From Salinisphaera sp. Q1T1-3 (lineage in GTDB: Bacteria > Pseudomonadota > Gammaproteobacteria > Nevskiales > Salinisphaeraceae), in contig NZ_QZWD01000001.1 in the NCBI RefSeq assembly GCF_003602005.1, forward strand, positions 112,641 to 176,640: DNA of 64,000 bases. The letters run 5' to 3'. Each line of letters begins with the position of its first letter. The first letter of the stretch is position 1. Both the position numbers and the translations under genes were made by a program. Positions 46,984 to 55,822 of this stretch are shown one piece after another. The notes beneath the pieces were generated by a model. That model made no database searches, was not told the DNA's origin, and worked only from the letters and a program-made list of their open reading frames with translations.

Positions 46984-47308
46984 GGCAATGCGGCGGCCTA
47001 TCTCGTGACGACAGCGCCGAGAGCCGGCACGCGCTGCAGGCTGGACGAGACGGCGCTTGCGCCGCCACTTGCCCCCTGACCGCTACCGACCAGTTGTTGC
47101 ATTGCGTACAAGGCAACGGCAAGCTCAAACGCTGATCGCGAGCGAGGGCAAGAACTCGCGAATCGTCAAGGGGAAGCGCGGCCGATGGTGCCGCAGGACC
47201 GCGGCACGCGGACAACAGACTTTTCGTGTCGCCGATGCGGGAGCGGTTTGCGCCCGTGCCGGCGGCGTACGTCGCGCTCGCCCCGATGTGTCACCAGTCA
47301 GGAGCATC
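46984..47308. other. Non-coding stretch before the BCCT gene with no recognised feature
   Basis: This 325-bp stretch has an open frame continuous with the BCCT gene, but its translation is Arg-rich and unlike any transporter N-terminus. I see no clear promoter, operator or RNA here. CAGGAG near its end is the BCCT ribosome binding site. Confidence 0.5.
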
Positions 47309-49378
47309 ATGAGCCAGACGTCCAGCGACAACACACCGCCGTCCGAAGATCGTTTGAACCCGATCGTCTTCTACGGCTCGGCCATCACCATCGTTCTGTT
47401 CTCTCTCTGGACGATCATCTTCACGAGCGAGGCCCAGGCTGTCATCAATGCGGTACAGGGCTGGATATCGGCAACGTTCGGCTGGTACTACTTCCTCACC
47501 GTGCTCCTATACCTGGTCTTCGTGATCGCCGTGGCGCTGTCGCGTTTCGGCCGGATCCGCCTCGGCCCCGAGCAGTCACGCCCCGAGTTCAACCTGTTCT
47601 CCTGGTCGGCGATGCTCTTTTCCGCCGGTATCGGCATCGGTGTCATCTTCTACGGCATTGCCGAGCCCATTCTCCAGTACAACAACGCACCCGATCGGCC
47701 CGCGGACGACATCATGGCCGCGCGTCATGCCATGGAGCTGACGTTTCTTCACTGGGGTATTTCGGGCTGGGCAATCTACTCGCTCGTCGGCATGTCGTTG
47801 GCCTTCTTCTCGTATCGCTACGATCTGCCGCTGACCATTCGCAGCGCGCTCTATCCGTTGTTCGGTAATCGAATCCACGGCTGGATCGGGCATACGGTCG
47901 ATGTGGCTGCGGTGGTCGCCACGGTGTTCGGAATCGCCGCCGCGCTGGGGATCGGCATCGTGCAGCTGAACTTCGGCATGAACTACATGTTCGGCATCAC
48001 GGCCAATATCTGGACTCAGATCTTCCTTGTCGTGATGATCGTCGGTTTCGCTACGATTTCGGCGGTGACCGGTGTCGAAAAAGGCATCCGGCGGCTCTCG
48101 GAGTTCAATATCCTGCTGGCGATCGCGCTGTTGGCGTTTGTGCTTTTCACCGGCAACACGTTGTTTCTGCTCAATACGTTCGTCACCAACGTAGGCGACT
48201 ACGTCAAGAATTTCGTCGGCCTGTCGACCGATACATTCTCGTTCGGGGATTCGCAGGGCTGGCTGGACAGCTGGACGCTGTTCTTCTGGGCCTGGTGGAT
48301 CGCCTGGGGGCCGTTCGTCGGTCTGTTCCTGGCGCGCATCTCGCGTGGTCGCACGATCGCCGAATTCGTGGCCGGCACGATGACACTGCCGATTCTGTTC
48401 ATGATGATCTGGATGTCGCTGCTCGGAAATTCCGCGCTCGATCTGGCGATGAACGGCGGTACCGATTTCGGCCAGCAGGTCATGGACAACCCGCCGTCCG
48501 GCATTTATCTGTTCCTGGCCCAGATGCCGTTCCCGCTGATCACCACGATTGCGGTCACGGTACTCGGCATCGTATTCTTCGTGACGTCCGGGGACTCCGG
48601 TGCACTGGTGCTCTCGAACTTCACGTCTTACCTGAAGAACGTCAATAGCGACGCCCCGGTGTGGATGCGTATTCTCTGGGCGGTCATCATCGGCGTGCTG
48701 ACACTGGCGCTGCTGTTGGCCGGGTCGGGCACCAGCGGCCTGGCCACGTTGCAGAGCGCGGTCGTCATCACCGGACTGCCGTTCTCGGTGGTGTTGTTCT
48801 TCATGATGGCCGGTCTGTGGAAGGCCCTGCAGATGGAAGCCTTCAAGTTCGACAGTCAGCGCGTGAGCCTGCCTGGCCACCTGTCCAGTCGTACGGGCGG
48901 TCGCGATGCCGTGAGCTGGACGCGACGCGTTGCCCGCGCGATGAGCTTTCCGAGTTATCGCAGCGTCATGCGCTATCTCGATTCGGCCGTGAGGCCGGCC
49001 ATGGACGATGTAGCCACCGAGCTGCGCGAGCAGGGCATGGAAGTGGAGGTCTTCACCCAGGGGGAAGGCGACGAACGCCATGCCGGATTGCGCGTCGCAC
49101 TGGGCGAAGAACCGGACTTCAATTATCAGGTCTGGCCGCGGCGCTTCCAGACACCGACGTTTGCCATGCGTGCCTCCAAGGCCAACAGCGATTACTACCG
49201 GCTGGAGGTCTTTCTCACGGAGGGCACGCAGGGGTATGACCTCATGGATTACTCGAAGGCCCAGGTCATCGACGACATCCTCGACCAGTACGAGAGCCAT
49301 CTGCACTTCTTGCATCTCAACCGGGTCGCCCCGGGTGAGTCGTCCCTGCCGGACGGTCCCGAGCAGCCGAGTAACTGA
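47309..49378 (+). CDS. BCCT family choline/betaine transporter, BetT-like
   Basis: A 689-residue inner-membrane carrier for trimethylammonium compounds used in osmoprotection. About 12 helices hold the BCCT signatures FSAGIGIGVIFYGIAEP and FFWAWWIAWGPFVGLFLARISRGRTIAEF. A long soluble C-terminal tail (about 510-689), as in BetT, may sense osmotic stress. The start is the ATG after CAGGAG. H+ or Na+ coupling and exact substrate cannot be told. A clear terminator follows. Confidence 0.92.
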   Translation: MSQTSSDNTPPSEDRLNPIVFYGSAITIVLFSLWTIIFTSEAQAVINAVQGWISATFGWYYFLTVLLYLVFVIAVALSRFGRIRLGPEQSRPEFNLFSWSAMLFSAGIGIGVIFYGIAEPILQYNNAPDRPADDIMAARHAMELTFLHWGISGWAIYSLVGMSLAFFSYRYDLPLTIRSALYPLFGNRIHGWIGHTVDVAAVVATVFGIAAALGIGIVQLNFGMNYMFGITANIWTQIFLVVMIVGFATISAVTGVEKGIRRLSEFNILLAIALLAFVLFTGNTLFLLNTFVTNVGDYVKNFVGLSTDTFSFGDSQGWLDSWTLFFWAWWIAWGPFVGLFLARISRGRTIAEFVAGTMTLPILFMMIWMSLLGNSALDLAMNGGTDFGQQVMDNPPSGIYLFLAQMPFPLITTIAVTVLGIVFFVTSGDSGALVLSNFTSYLKNVNSDAPVWMRILWAVIIGVLTLALLLAGSGTSGLATLQSAVVITGLPFSVVLFFMMAGLWKALQMEAFKFDSQRVSLPGHLSSRTGGRDAVSWTRRVARAMSFPSYRSVMRYLDSAVRPAMDDVATELREQGMEVEVFTQGEGDERHAGLRVALGEEPDFNYQVWPRRFQTPTFAMRASKANSDYYRLEVFLTEGTQGYDLMDYSKAQVIDDILDQYESHLHFLHLNRVAPGESSLPDGPEQPSN

Positions 49379-49401
49379 TCGGGTCACGATGGCGTGTCAT
49401 G

Positions 49402-49430
49402 AAAAAGCCCGGCCGGACGCCGGGTTTTTT
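49402..49430 (+). terminator. Rho-independent terminator of the BCCT gene
   Basis: AAAAAGCCCGGC-CGGAC-GCCGGGTTTTTT: CCCGGC/GCCGGG stem followed by six T, 23 bp after the stop codon. The A-run on the other side makes it symmetric. Confidence 0.9.
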
Positions 49431-49509
49431 CATGGGCACGGCCGGCTCGCAGGCGCGCGATATGGCATATGCCTCCCGCCTTCGGCGCGCAGGATCAATC
49501 GGCGCCACC

Positions 49510-49820
49510 AGGGCGTGTTGAGGTTTCGTTCGAGCGCCTTTTCGTCGAGAGACCGCAGTGTGTCCTGCAGGGCGCGAGTCGCCGATCGTGGTGTGCCACG
49601 ATCCAGACTGGCAACGCGGCCGGGCGCCCATCGTCGATTTTTCATGGGCAGCCCAACCCAGAGAGAAAAGTGCCCCAAAATCAAAAACACGACGGCAATC
49701 CAGCGTTGTAGCACGCTGGCGCAGCATGATTGCCCGGCGCGCACGACGCCTCGTCTTGCCGCCCATCGTCAATTTCAGGGCGCGCCGGGCGCGGACTCGC
49801 AGGAAACATCAACACGCCCT
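49510..49820 (+). repeat. Family A repeat, copy A5 (both ends, longest copy)
   Basis: A 311-bp unit from AGGGCGTGTTGAGGTTTCGT to AAACATCAACACGCCCT. Both ends carry the same G-to-C change at position 6 of the terminus, as if maintained as a pair. It contains the central TTTTCATGGGCAGCCCAACC and GTGCCCCAAAATCAAAAACA blocks also seen in part in A4. Confidence 0.88.
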
Positions 49821-49826
49821 GGGATG

Positions 49827-49868
49827 ACAGCGATCCCCGTATAGAATCCGGGGTTCGCTGTTTGTTTT
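49827..49868 (+). terminator. Strong hairpin between family A copy A5 and fadH
   Basis: ACAGCGATCCCCG and CGGGGTTCGCTGT pair over 13 positions with one mismatch, 9-nt loop, followed on the plus strand by TTTGTTTT. It begins 6 bp after the repeat end and 9 bp from the fadH stop, so it may end transcription from either side. Confidence 0.65.
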
Positions 49869-49876
49869 GTACCGAG

Positions 49877-51904
49877 TCAGAGTCGGGCCGCGAGTTCCGC
49901 TGCCTCGCGAATCGCGCGCTTGGCATCGAGTTCTGTGGCCAGCCTGGCTCCGCCAACGACGTGCACGCGTTGGCGACTTTCGCGCAGTGCATCGTAGAGC
50001 GTGCGTTCGCACGTCTGGCCGGCACAGACGATGATGGTATCGGCGGTGATGCATTCGGGCTGGCCATCGCATGTGATATGCAGGCCGGCATCGTCGATGG
50101 CCTGGTAAGTCACGCCAACACGCATGGCCACATTCTTGTGGCGCAGAGACGCACGATGAGCCCAACCGCTGGTCTTGCCGAGATCCCGGCCCGCCTTGTG
50201 CGTGCTGCGCTGACAGAGCGTGACCGCGCGCGGTGGCGGGGCAGGCTCGGCCTCGACCAGACCGCCGCGGGATGCGAACGCGGGATCGACGCCCCATTCC
50301 TGAAAGAAACGGGCCGCGTCCTCGGCCGGGGCCGGGCGCTCGTGAGTAAGATATTCGGCCACATCGAAGCCGATGCCGCCCGCACCGATGATCGCAACCT
50401 GTCGGCCGACCGGTCGATGGCCTGCGATGAGTTCGGCATAGCTCATGACCTTGGCGTGCCCGATCCCCTCGATGGCGATCCGACGTGGTACGACACCGGT
50501 CGCGATGACGACCTTGTCGTATGCACCGACAAGGGTCGCGGCCTCGACGTGACACGACAACTCGAGCGCTACACCGGTGTGTGCGATACGACGGCGGTAA
50601 TAGCGCAGCGTTTCGGCGAATTCCTCCTTGCCGGGAATGCGTCGGGCGAACTGGAACTGGCCGCCGATATCCGAGCCGGCTTCGTAAAGCGTGACGTGAT
50701 GACCTCGTTCGGCGAGACGCGTGGCGGCCTCCAGTCCGGCCGGACCGGCGCCAACGACCGCGATACGCGCCGGCCGGTCGGTTGGCGCGAAATTCAGCCG
50801 TGTCTCGCGGCCGGCGCGCGGGTTGACCAGGCAGCTCGCGCGTTTCCAGGCAAACGTATGATCGAGGCAGGCCTGATTGCAGGCAATACAGGTATTGATA
50901 TCGGCCGCCCGGCCAGCGGCGGCCTTGGCCGCAAACGCCGGATCGGCCAAAAATGGCCGGGCCATGGAGACCATGTCGGCCACCTCGTCGGCCAGCAGTT
51001 TTTCCGCGGCTTCCGGCGTGTTGATCCGATTGGTGGTGATCAATGGTACGTCGACGTGTTCGCGCATTTTGGCCGTGACGCCGGCGAAGGCGGCCCGTGG
51101 CACCCGGGTGACAATGGTAGGCACGCGCGATTCATGCCAGCCGATGCCGGTATTGATGATCGTCGCACCGGCAGCGGCGACCGTGCGTGCCAGCGTCACG
51201 ATCTCGTCCCAGGTCTGGCCATGCTCGACCAGATCCAGCATCGACAGACGATAGATGATGATGAACCGTGGTCCGACTGCCGCTCGTATGCCGGCCAAGA
51301 TCTCGGTGACGATTCGTTGCCGACGCGACGTCGAGCCGCCATAGGCATCGCGACGGTCGTTGACCCGCTCGGCCAGGAATTGATTCAGCAGATAGCCTTC
51401 CGAACCCATGATCTCGACGCCGTCATAGCCGGCGCGTTGGGCCAGGCGTGCCGCGCGGATGTAATCGGTAATCGTGCGCGCGATGCCACGCAACCCGAGA
51501 CGACGCGGCTTGAAAGGCGTGATCGGCGAAGCCCGGTCGGACGGGCCGACGATGAATGGATGATAACCGTAGCGCCCGGCATGCAGGATCTGCATGCAGA
51601 TTTTCGACGAACCCGCCGCATGGACGGCTTCGGTGACCCGACGGTGTGCGGCGACATGGCCGAGGTGTGTCATGCGCCCGGCCAGCGGCGCGACCCACCC
51701 GGCACGATTCGGGCTGATGCCGCCGGTCACGATCAGGCCGACGCCGTTGGCGGCGCGTTCAGCAAAGTAGGCAGCCAGTTCGCCGTAATGCCAGAAGAAA
51801 TCCTCCATGCCGGTATGCATGGACCCCATCACGATGCGATTGGGAATCTCGGTGAAGCCGAGATCCAGCGACTCGAACAGGTGCGGGTAGGGCGTGTCGG
51901 CCAT
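49877..51904 (-). CDS. fadH: 2,4-dienoyl-CoA reductase (NADPH) FadH
   Basis: A 675-residue flavo-iron-sulfur enzyme needed to degrade unsaturated fatty acids with even-position double bonds. The N-terminal TIM barrel of the old-yellow-enzyme type (LHAGRYGYHPF, GYDGVEIMGSEGYLLNQFL) binds FMN. The 4Fe-4S ligands are in CIACNQACLDHTFAWK and SCLVNP. The C-terminal half has the FAD/NAD(P) fingerprints VGAGPAGLEAATRLAERGHHVTLYE and IIGAGGIGFD. Matches full-length FadH. An inverted repeat lies 24 bp upstream of the start. Confidence 0.95.
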   Translation of the reverse strand: MADTPYPHLFESLDLGFTEIPNRIVMGSMHTGMEDFFWHYGELAAYFAERAANGVGLIVTGGISPNRAGWVAPLAGRMTHLGHVAAHRRVTEAVHAAGSSKICMQILHAGRYGYHPFIVGPSDRASPITPFKPRRLGLRGIARTITDYIRAARLAQRAGYDGVEIMGSEGYLLNQFLAERVNDRRDAYGGSTSRRQRIVTEILAGIRAAVGPRFIIIYRLSMLDLVEHGQTWDEIVTLARTVAAAGATIINTGIGWHESRVPTIVTRVPRAAFAGVTAKMREHVDVPLITTNRINTPEAAEKLLADEVADMVSMARPFLADPAFAAKAAAGRAADINTCIACNQACLDHTFAWKRASCLVNPRAGRETRLNFAPTDRPARIAVVGAGPAGLEAATRLAERGHHVTLYEAGSDIGGQFQFARRIPGKEEFAETLRYYRRRIAHTGVALELSCHVEAATLVGAYDKVVIATGVVPRRIAIEGIGHAKVMSYAELIAGHRPVGRQVAIIGAGGIGFDVAEYLTHERPAPAEDAARFFQEWGVDPAFASRGGLVEAEPAPPPRAVTLCQRSTHKAGRDLGKTSGWAHRASLRHKNVAMRVGVTYQAIDDAGLHITCDGQPECITADTIIVCAGQTCERTLYDALRESRQRVHVVGGARLATELDAKRAIREAAELAARL

Positions 51905-51927
51905 CAGGGTGATCCGGTTGTGTCCGA

Positions 51928-51948
51928 AAAAGTGAAACTATCACTTTT
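51928..51948 (-). promoter_or_regulatory. Putative operator upstream of fadH
   Basis: AAAAGTGA-AACTA-TCACTTTT is a perfect palindrome with 8-bp arms, ending 24 bp before the fadH ATG. It is clearly AT-richer than its surroundings. The binding protein is unknown; the sequence does not resemble the tetR/fadE palindrome. Confidence 0.5.
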
Positions 51949-52007
51949 CGAAAGCGTTGGCCGTCTCGGCACGCGCTATGCGTAAAATGCGCGGCTGACC
52001 TTGTCCC

Positions 52008-52228
52008 AGGGCCTGTTGATGTGTCGTTCGAGCGCCTTTTCGTCGAGAGACCGCCGTGTGTCCGGCAAGGCGCGAGTCGCCGATCGTGGCGTGCCACGAT
52101 TCAGGCTCGCCACGCCGCAAGACCAGGCGTAGTGCGCGCCGTGCAGTTATTCTGCACCAGCGGGCTACAACGCCGTTCTGCCGCAGAACAGCGCTTGGCG
52201 CGGACTCGCACGAAACCTCAACAGGCCT
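52008..52228 (+). repeat. Family A repeat, copy A6 (both ends present)
   Basis: A 221-bp unit from AGGGCCTGTTGATGTGTCGTT to ACGAAACCTCAACAGGCCT. It is the shortest complete copy, lacking the central blocks of A5. It ends 10 bp before the start codon of the following glycosylase gene. Confidence 0.88.
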
Positions 52229-52238
52229 AGAGAACTGG

Positions 52239-52913
52239 ATGATCGAATTCGCCGAGATCGAAGCTGCGGCCGCGACATGCCTGGGTGACGCAGAGACGCT
52301 CGCCGCCCGCCTGGTCCGCCCCGAGCCGCCGGAAAGCCTCGCCATGATCGGCGACGATCGTTATCTATCGGTCATGTGTCGCCGGATCTTTCGGGCCGGG
52401 CTGACACACCGGCTCGTCGACGCCCGGTGGCCGGCCTTTGAAGTCGCCTTCGATGATTTCGACCTGGCACACGTCGCGGCCCTGAGTGACGATGAACTCA
52501 AGCAGCTGGCCACGGATGAATCGCTGATCCGGCACCGTCGCAAGATATTCGCCGTGCGGGACAACGCGATCGCGATGCAGCGCATCGTCGACGAGTACGG
52601 CAGCTTCGGATTCTGGTTGGCCGACTGGCCGGAAGACGAAGTCGTCGATTTGTGGGCCGAGCTCAAGAAATGCTTCGTCCAGCTTGGCGGGCAGTCCGGG
52701 CCACGTTTTCTGCGCATGGCCGGCAAGGACACGTTCCTGCTGACCGACTGGGTTGCCGCAGCGCTTGCGCACTGGACCGATTATGCGGAAAAGCCGCATA
52801 CCCGCGCCGGACAGGCCCGCGCCCAATCATTGTTCAACGACTGGCATGAAGCCACCGGGCGGCCGTATTGCCAGCTCAGCCAGATTCTTGCCTTTTCAAT
52901 TCAAGCGAAGTGA
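52239..52913 (+). CDS. DNA-3-methyladenine glycosylase I-like protein (short Tag family)
   Basis: A 224-residue protein of the helix-hairpin-helix Tag family (COG2818-like). Recognised by DDRYLSVMCRRIFRAG, RWPAFEVAFDDFD, RHRRKIFAVRDNA, YGSFGFWLADWPEDEVVDLWAELKK and the C-terminal GRPYCQLSQILAFS. The zinc-binding N-terminal YHDxEWG region of classical Tag is absent, so this is the diverged branch common in Pseudomonas-like bacteria; alkylpurine excision is inferred. The start codon lies 10 bp past a family A repeat, so its promoter must lie in or beyond the repeat. Confidence 0.82.
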   Translation: MIEFAEIEAAAATCLGDAETLAARLVRPEPPESLAMIGDDRYLSVMCRRIFRAGLTHRLVDARWPAFEVAFDDFDLAHVAALSDDELKQLATDESLIRHRRKIFAVRDNAIAMQRIVDEYGSFGFWLADWPEDEVVDLWAELKKCFVQLGGQSGPRFLRMAGKDTFLLTDWVAAALAHWTDYAEKPHTRAGQARAQSLFNDWHEATGRPYCQLSQILAFSIQAK

Positions 52914-52917
52914 CGAC

Positions 52918-53736
52918 ATGACACGACCCTCGATATATCGCCGGGCCACGCTGGCGTGCCTGACACTGGCCGTGCTGGCGCTTTCCGCCTGCGGCGCCGA
53001 CGAGCCGAAACAGATCAAGCTTCAGGGGCAGCTCGCGCCGGCCGGCCAGGATGTCACGTTGCCGGACGACGCCAGCGCGCGGGTCAGCCTGATCGAGACG
53101 AATGATGATGCCGACGGTGGCGACCAGATCGTCGCCGAACGCACGCTGCACGGCCTGGGCCAACCGCCGGTGGGCTTCACCATCGTCGTCGGTCGTGCGT
53201 TGCTCGATCGCACCGGCGATTACGCGTTGAGCGCCCAGATCCTGAACGGCGACGGCGATGTGATCTGGCAGAGCCGGAGCCCGCGCGATGTGGCGGTCTT
53301 CGATCAGAAGAACACGACCAAACTGGAACTCCAGCCGTATCGCATGTCGCCGGACGGCCCGTTCCAGGCGTTTCGATGCAGCGACGGATTCAATTTCCAG
53401 CTCGCCAACAACGAGCGCGGGGCGTTGGTACGACTGGGCAAACGCCAGATCAACCTGCGCGCCGCCAAGAGCCTGAGCGCCGGTTCGGTGCGTTATGTCG
53501 ATACCCACAAGGACGAGATCGTCATGGGCAACGGCGTGACGTCGATCTATTTCGATGGGGTCTCGCACCACGACTGCGAACCGGTCACGGCAGGCGACAA
53601 CAAGTCGGGCAGCGACCAATCGAACGAGGACACGAAGCCGGCAGAAGACGCCCCGGCCGACGGCCAGGACAATGGCCGGCACGATAACCAGGGCAACGCC
53701 AACGGTGACGACAACGCCGCGCCGGGCGACGCATAG
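52918..53736 (+). CDS. Lipoprotein with YbaY-like and MliC-like regions
   Basis: A 272-residue lipoprotein: signal peptide with lipobox LSACG (Cys25). Residues about 33-140 (GQLAPAGQDVTLPDDASARVSL to KLELQPYRM) resemble the YbaY/YscW (type III pilotin-like) beta domain. Residues about 143-212 (FRCSDGFNF...HHDC) resemble the MliC lysozyme-inhibitor domain, with paired cysteines. The last 50 residues are a D/N/G-rich low-complexity tail. It follows the glycosylase gene by 4 bp. Function inferred: envelope protein, possible lysozyme resistance. Confidence 0.7.
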   Translation: MTRPSIYRRATLACLTLAVLALSACGADEPKQIKLQGQLAPAGQDVTLPDDASARVSLIETNDDADGGDQIVAERTLHGLGQPPVGFTIVVGRALLDRTGDYALSAQILNGDGDVIWQSRSPRDVAVFDQKNTTKLELQPYRMSPDGPFQAFRCSDGFNFQLANNERGALVRLGKRQINLRAAKSLSAGSVRYVDTHKDEIVMGNGVTSIYFDGVSHHDCEPVTAGDNKSGSDQSNEDTKPAEDAPADGQDNGRHDNQGNANGDDNAAPGDA

Positions 53737-53751
53737 ACACCAGCGCGACGC

Positions 53752-53785
53752 GCCCATGCCCGACGCGACCGCGTCGGGCATGGGC
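53752..53785. terminator. Long perfect hairpin between convergent genes
   Basis: GCCCATGCCCGACGCG and its exact complement form a 16-bp stem with a 2-nt spacer, 15 bp after the lipoprotein stop and about 30 bp before the bluB stop. There is no T-run; probably a bidirectional terminator or transcript-end stabiliser. Confidence 0.65.
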
Positions 53786-53814
53786 CTAGCCGGGGTTGGC
53801 CATCGGTGGCGGTG

Positions 53815-54477
53815 CTATGTCTCGCGCGTGTCCGGGACCGGCCAACCATCGCGTCCGACCAGTCGTTCCAGGTCGAGTCGCTCGGCCCAGCCTTCGGCCT
53901 CGAGCATCGGACGGTCGTAGAACGCATCGACGTGACCGAGGCAGAGAATCGCGATCGGCCGGGCCCCGTCGGGCATATCGAACAGCGCGGCCACGTCGGC
54001 CGGCTCGAACATCGAGACCCAGCCCATGCCGAGCCCCTCGGCGCGTGCGGCCAGCCACATGTTCTGAATCGCGCAGGCCGCCGAAGCGAGGTCCATCTCC
54101 GGCATCGTACGGCGCCCGAAGACATGACGGGAGCGGCCGTCGGTCAATGCCACGACCAGCACCTCGCCGCATCGATCCAGCCCGTCGATCTTGAGTTGCA
54201 TGAAACGGTTCCCGGCCTCACCGAGTGCCACGGCGGTGCGCTGTCGTTCGTTCTCGACCAGATCGCGAAGACGCGAGCGCAGGCCACGATCGACCACGCG
54301 GATGAAGCGCCACGGCTGCATGTAACCGACGCTCGGTGCGCGATGGGCCGCCGCGAGCAGTCGGGCGAGCACGTCCGCATCGACCGCGCGCTCGATGAAA
54401 TGTCGCATGTCGCGCCGTGCCGCGATCGCCCGGTAGACGGCATCGATCTCGTCGGGGCTGAATTCATGCGCGCTCAT
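53815..54477 (-). CDS. bluB: 5,6-dimethylbenzimidazole synthase BluB
   Basis: A 220-residue flavin-destroying enzyme of the nitroreductase fold that uses O2 to make the lower ligand of cobalamin from FMNH2. BluB-specific features: RRDMRHF near the start, HRAPSVGYMQPWRFI, the middle VALTDGRSRHVFGRRTMPEMD and AARAEGLGMGWVSMF. Divergent from cobG, 109 bp apart, with no riboswitch in the gap. Places the lineage as an O2-using cobalamin maker. Confidence 0.93.
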   Translation of the reverse strand: MSAHEFSPDEIDAVYRAIAARRDMRHFIERAVDADVLARLLAAAHRAPSVGYMQPWRFIRVVDRGLRSRLRDLVENERQRTAVALGEAGNRFMQLKIDGLDRCGEVLVVALTDGRSRHVFGRRTMPEMDLASAACAIQNMWLAARAEGLGMGWVSMFEPADVAALFDMPDGARPIAILCLGHVDAFYDRPMLEAEGWAERLDLERLVGRDGWPVPDTRET

Positions 54478-54586
54478 TCGCAGCCAATCGGTGGTCGTGA
54501 ATCACGCCGGTCAGTGTAGGCTGTCGATCTCATATTGAAACCCGACGGCAAGCAGCGCTTTTGTCGAGTGCCGTCTTCGACGAGAC

Positions 54587-55822
54587 ATGAGCCGATCTTC
54601 CGAGGACCCATTGCAAAGAGGCTGGTGCCCCAGCGCCCGTCGGCCAATGTGGGCAGCCGACGGCGCATTGCTGCGCCTGCGGCTGCCCGGAGGCCGGATT
54701 CGAGGGGACCGACTGGCCGCTCTGGTACCGATCGTCGAGCGATTCGCCACGAACGGGGTGCTTGTCACCCGACGCGCCAAGCTGGAACTGCGCGGCGTCG
54801 AAGCGCCCACGGCAGCGACTGCTGCCCTGGATGCCGCCGGCTGGCTCGAGACGCCGACACACGAACGGGTACCGGACATCGTCGTCTCGGGCACCCCCGT
54901 GTGCGGCGGGGAAGCTACCGATGCGCGCACGCTCGGCCACCGACTCCATGATGCCCTGGCCGCTCGACCGCCGGAGACGTCGCTTGCCGACAAGTTCCTG
55001 ATTGCCATCGATGCGGGCGGCGTGCTTGGGGTTGCCGCAGTCCATGCCGATATCCGCCTGGATCGTCTCGGCGCGCGCGACTGGCGCATTGCGGTTGGCG
55101 GCACGCGGGCGACTGCGACGCCGGTGGCCCGGGTACACGGCGATGCCGATGCCGCGGGGTGCGCGGCGCAGCTGGTGCGCGGGGTCGCCGAACGCTTCGG
55201 CACGCAACGGCTGCGGACGCTGACACCTGCCGAACGGACGGCCCTGACGGCAGAACTGTTGGGGCCGTTGCCGGCGCACATCGAGCGGCCTCTTGCCGAG
55301 TCGGATCGCTTTATCGGGTATGATCCGGCGCTTGGCCATGTGCTGAGCTTCGTATTCGGCCATGTGCCGGCTGCCGCGCTGGCTCTGCTGGCGGCAGCCG
55401 CCGGCCCTGACGAGATCGCCGTTCTGCCGGATCGCCGGCTCGTGGTGCCGGAACTGAGCGCGGGCCGCTGCCGCGAGCTGCGGACACTGGGCGCGATCGT
55501 GACCGTGGCGGATCCACGGGCCGGACTGGCAGCGTGTGTGGGCCGGGCCGGATGTGCACAGGCAACCACGGACACCCGCGGCGACGCGCTCGCGTTGGCG
55601 CACGCCATGCCCGAGATGGCGTCCGCCGGCCTGCACGTGTCCGGCTGCCGCAAGGGCTGTGCCGGCCGCCGCGCGTCCCCGGTGACACTGACCGCGCGCG
55701 ACGGCCGATACGACGTGATTCGAGACGGGCCGCCGGACGGCGTCGTCGAAGCACAGGGGCTCACGCGATCGCAGGTATGCACGTGGCTGAGCCGTAACGA
55801 CCAATCAGGGGAGCGCCGTTGA
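54587..55822 (+). CDS. cobG: Precorrin-3B synthase CobG
   Basis: A 411-residue oxygen-dependent monooxygenase of the sulfite/nitrite reductase-like fold that converts precorrin-3A to precorrin-3B. The 4Fe-4S/siroheme-type cysteines are seen in AACVGRAGC and SGCRKGCAGR. The N-terminus RGWCPSARRPMWAADGALLRLR is typical of CobG. It marks the aerobic cobalamin route. Ends in a TTGA overlap with cobH. Confidence 0.92.
   Translation: MSRSSEDPLQRGWCPSARRPMWAADGALLRLRLPGGRIRGDRLAALVPIVERFATNGVLVTRRAKLELRGVEAPTAATAALDAAGWLETPTHERVPDIVVSGTPVCGGEATDARTLGHRLHDALAARPPETSLADKFLIAIDAGGVLGVAAVHADIRLDRLGARDWRIAVGGTRATATPVARVHGDADAAGCAAQLVRGVAERFGTQRLRTLTPAERTALTAELLGPLPAHIERPLAESDRFIGYDPALGHVLSFVFGHVPAAALALLAAAAGPDEIAVLPDRRLVVPELSAGRCRELRTLGAIVTVADPRAGLAACVGRAGCAQATTDTRGDALALAHAMPEMASAGLHVSGCRKGCAGRRASPVTLTARDGRYDVIRDGPPDGVVEAQGLTRSQVCTWLSRNDQSGERR

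Noticed and set aside
47057..47308. N-terminal extension of the BCCT transporter
   Set aside because: The in-frame sequence is Arg-rich and not membrane-like; the ATG with CAGGAG upstream is the better start.
54478..54586. Riboswitch between bluB and cobG
   Set aside because: The 109-bp gap has no B12-box or other aptamer signature blocks and is too short for a cobalamin riboswitch.
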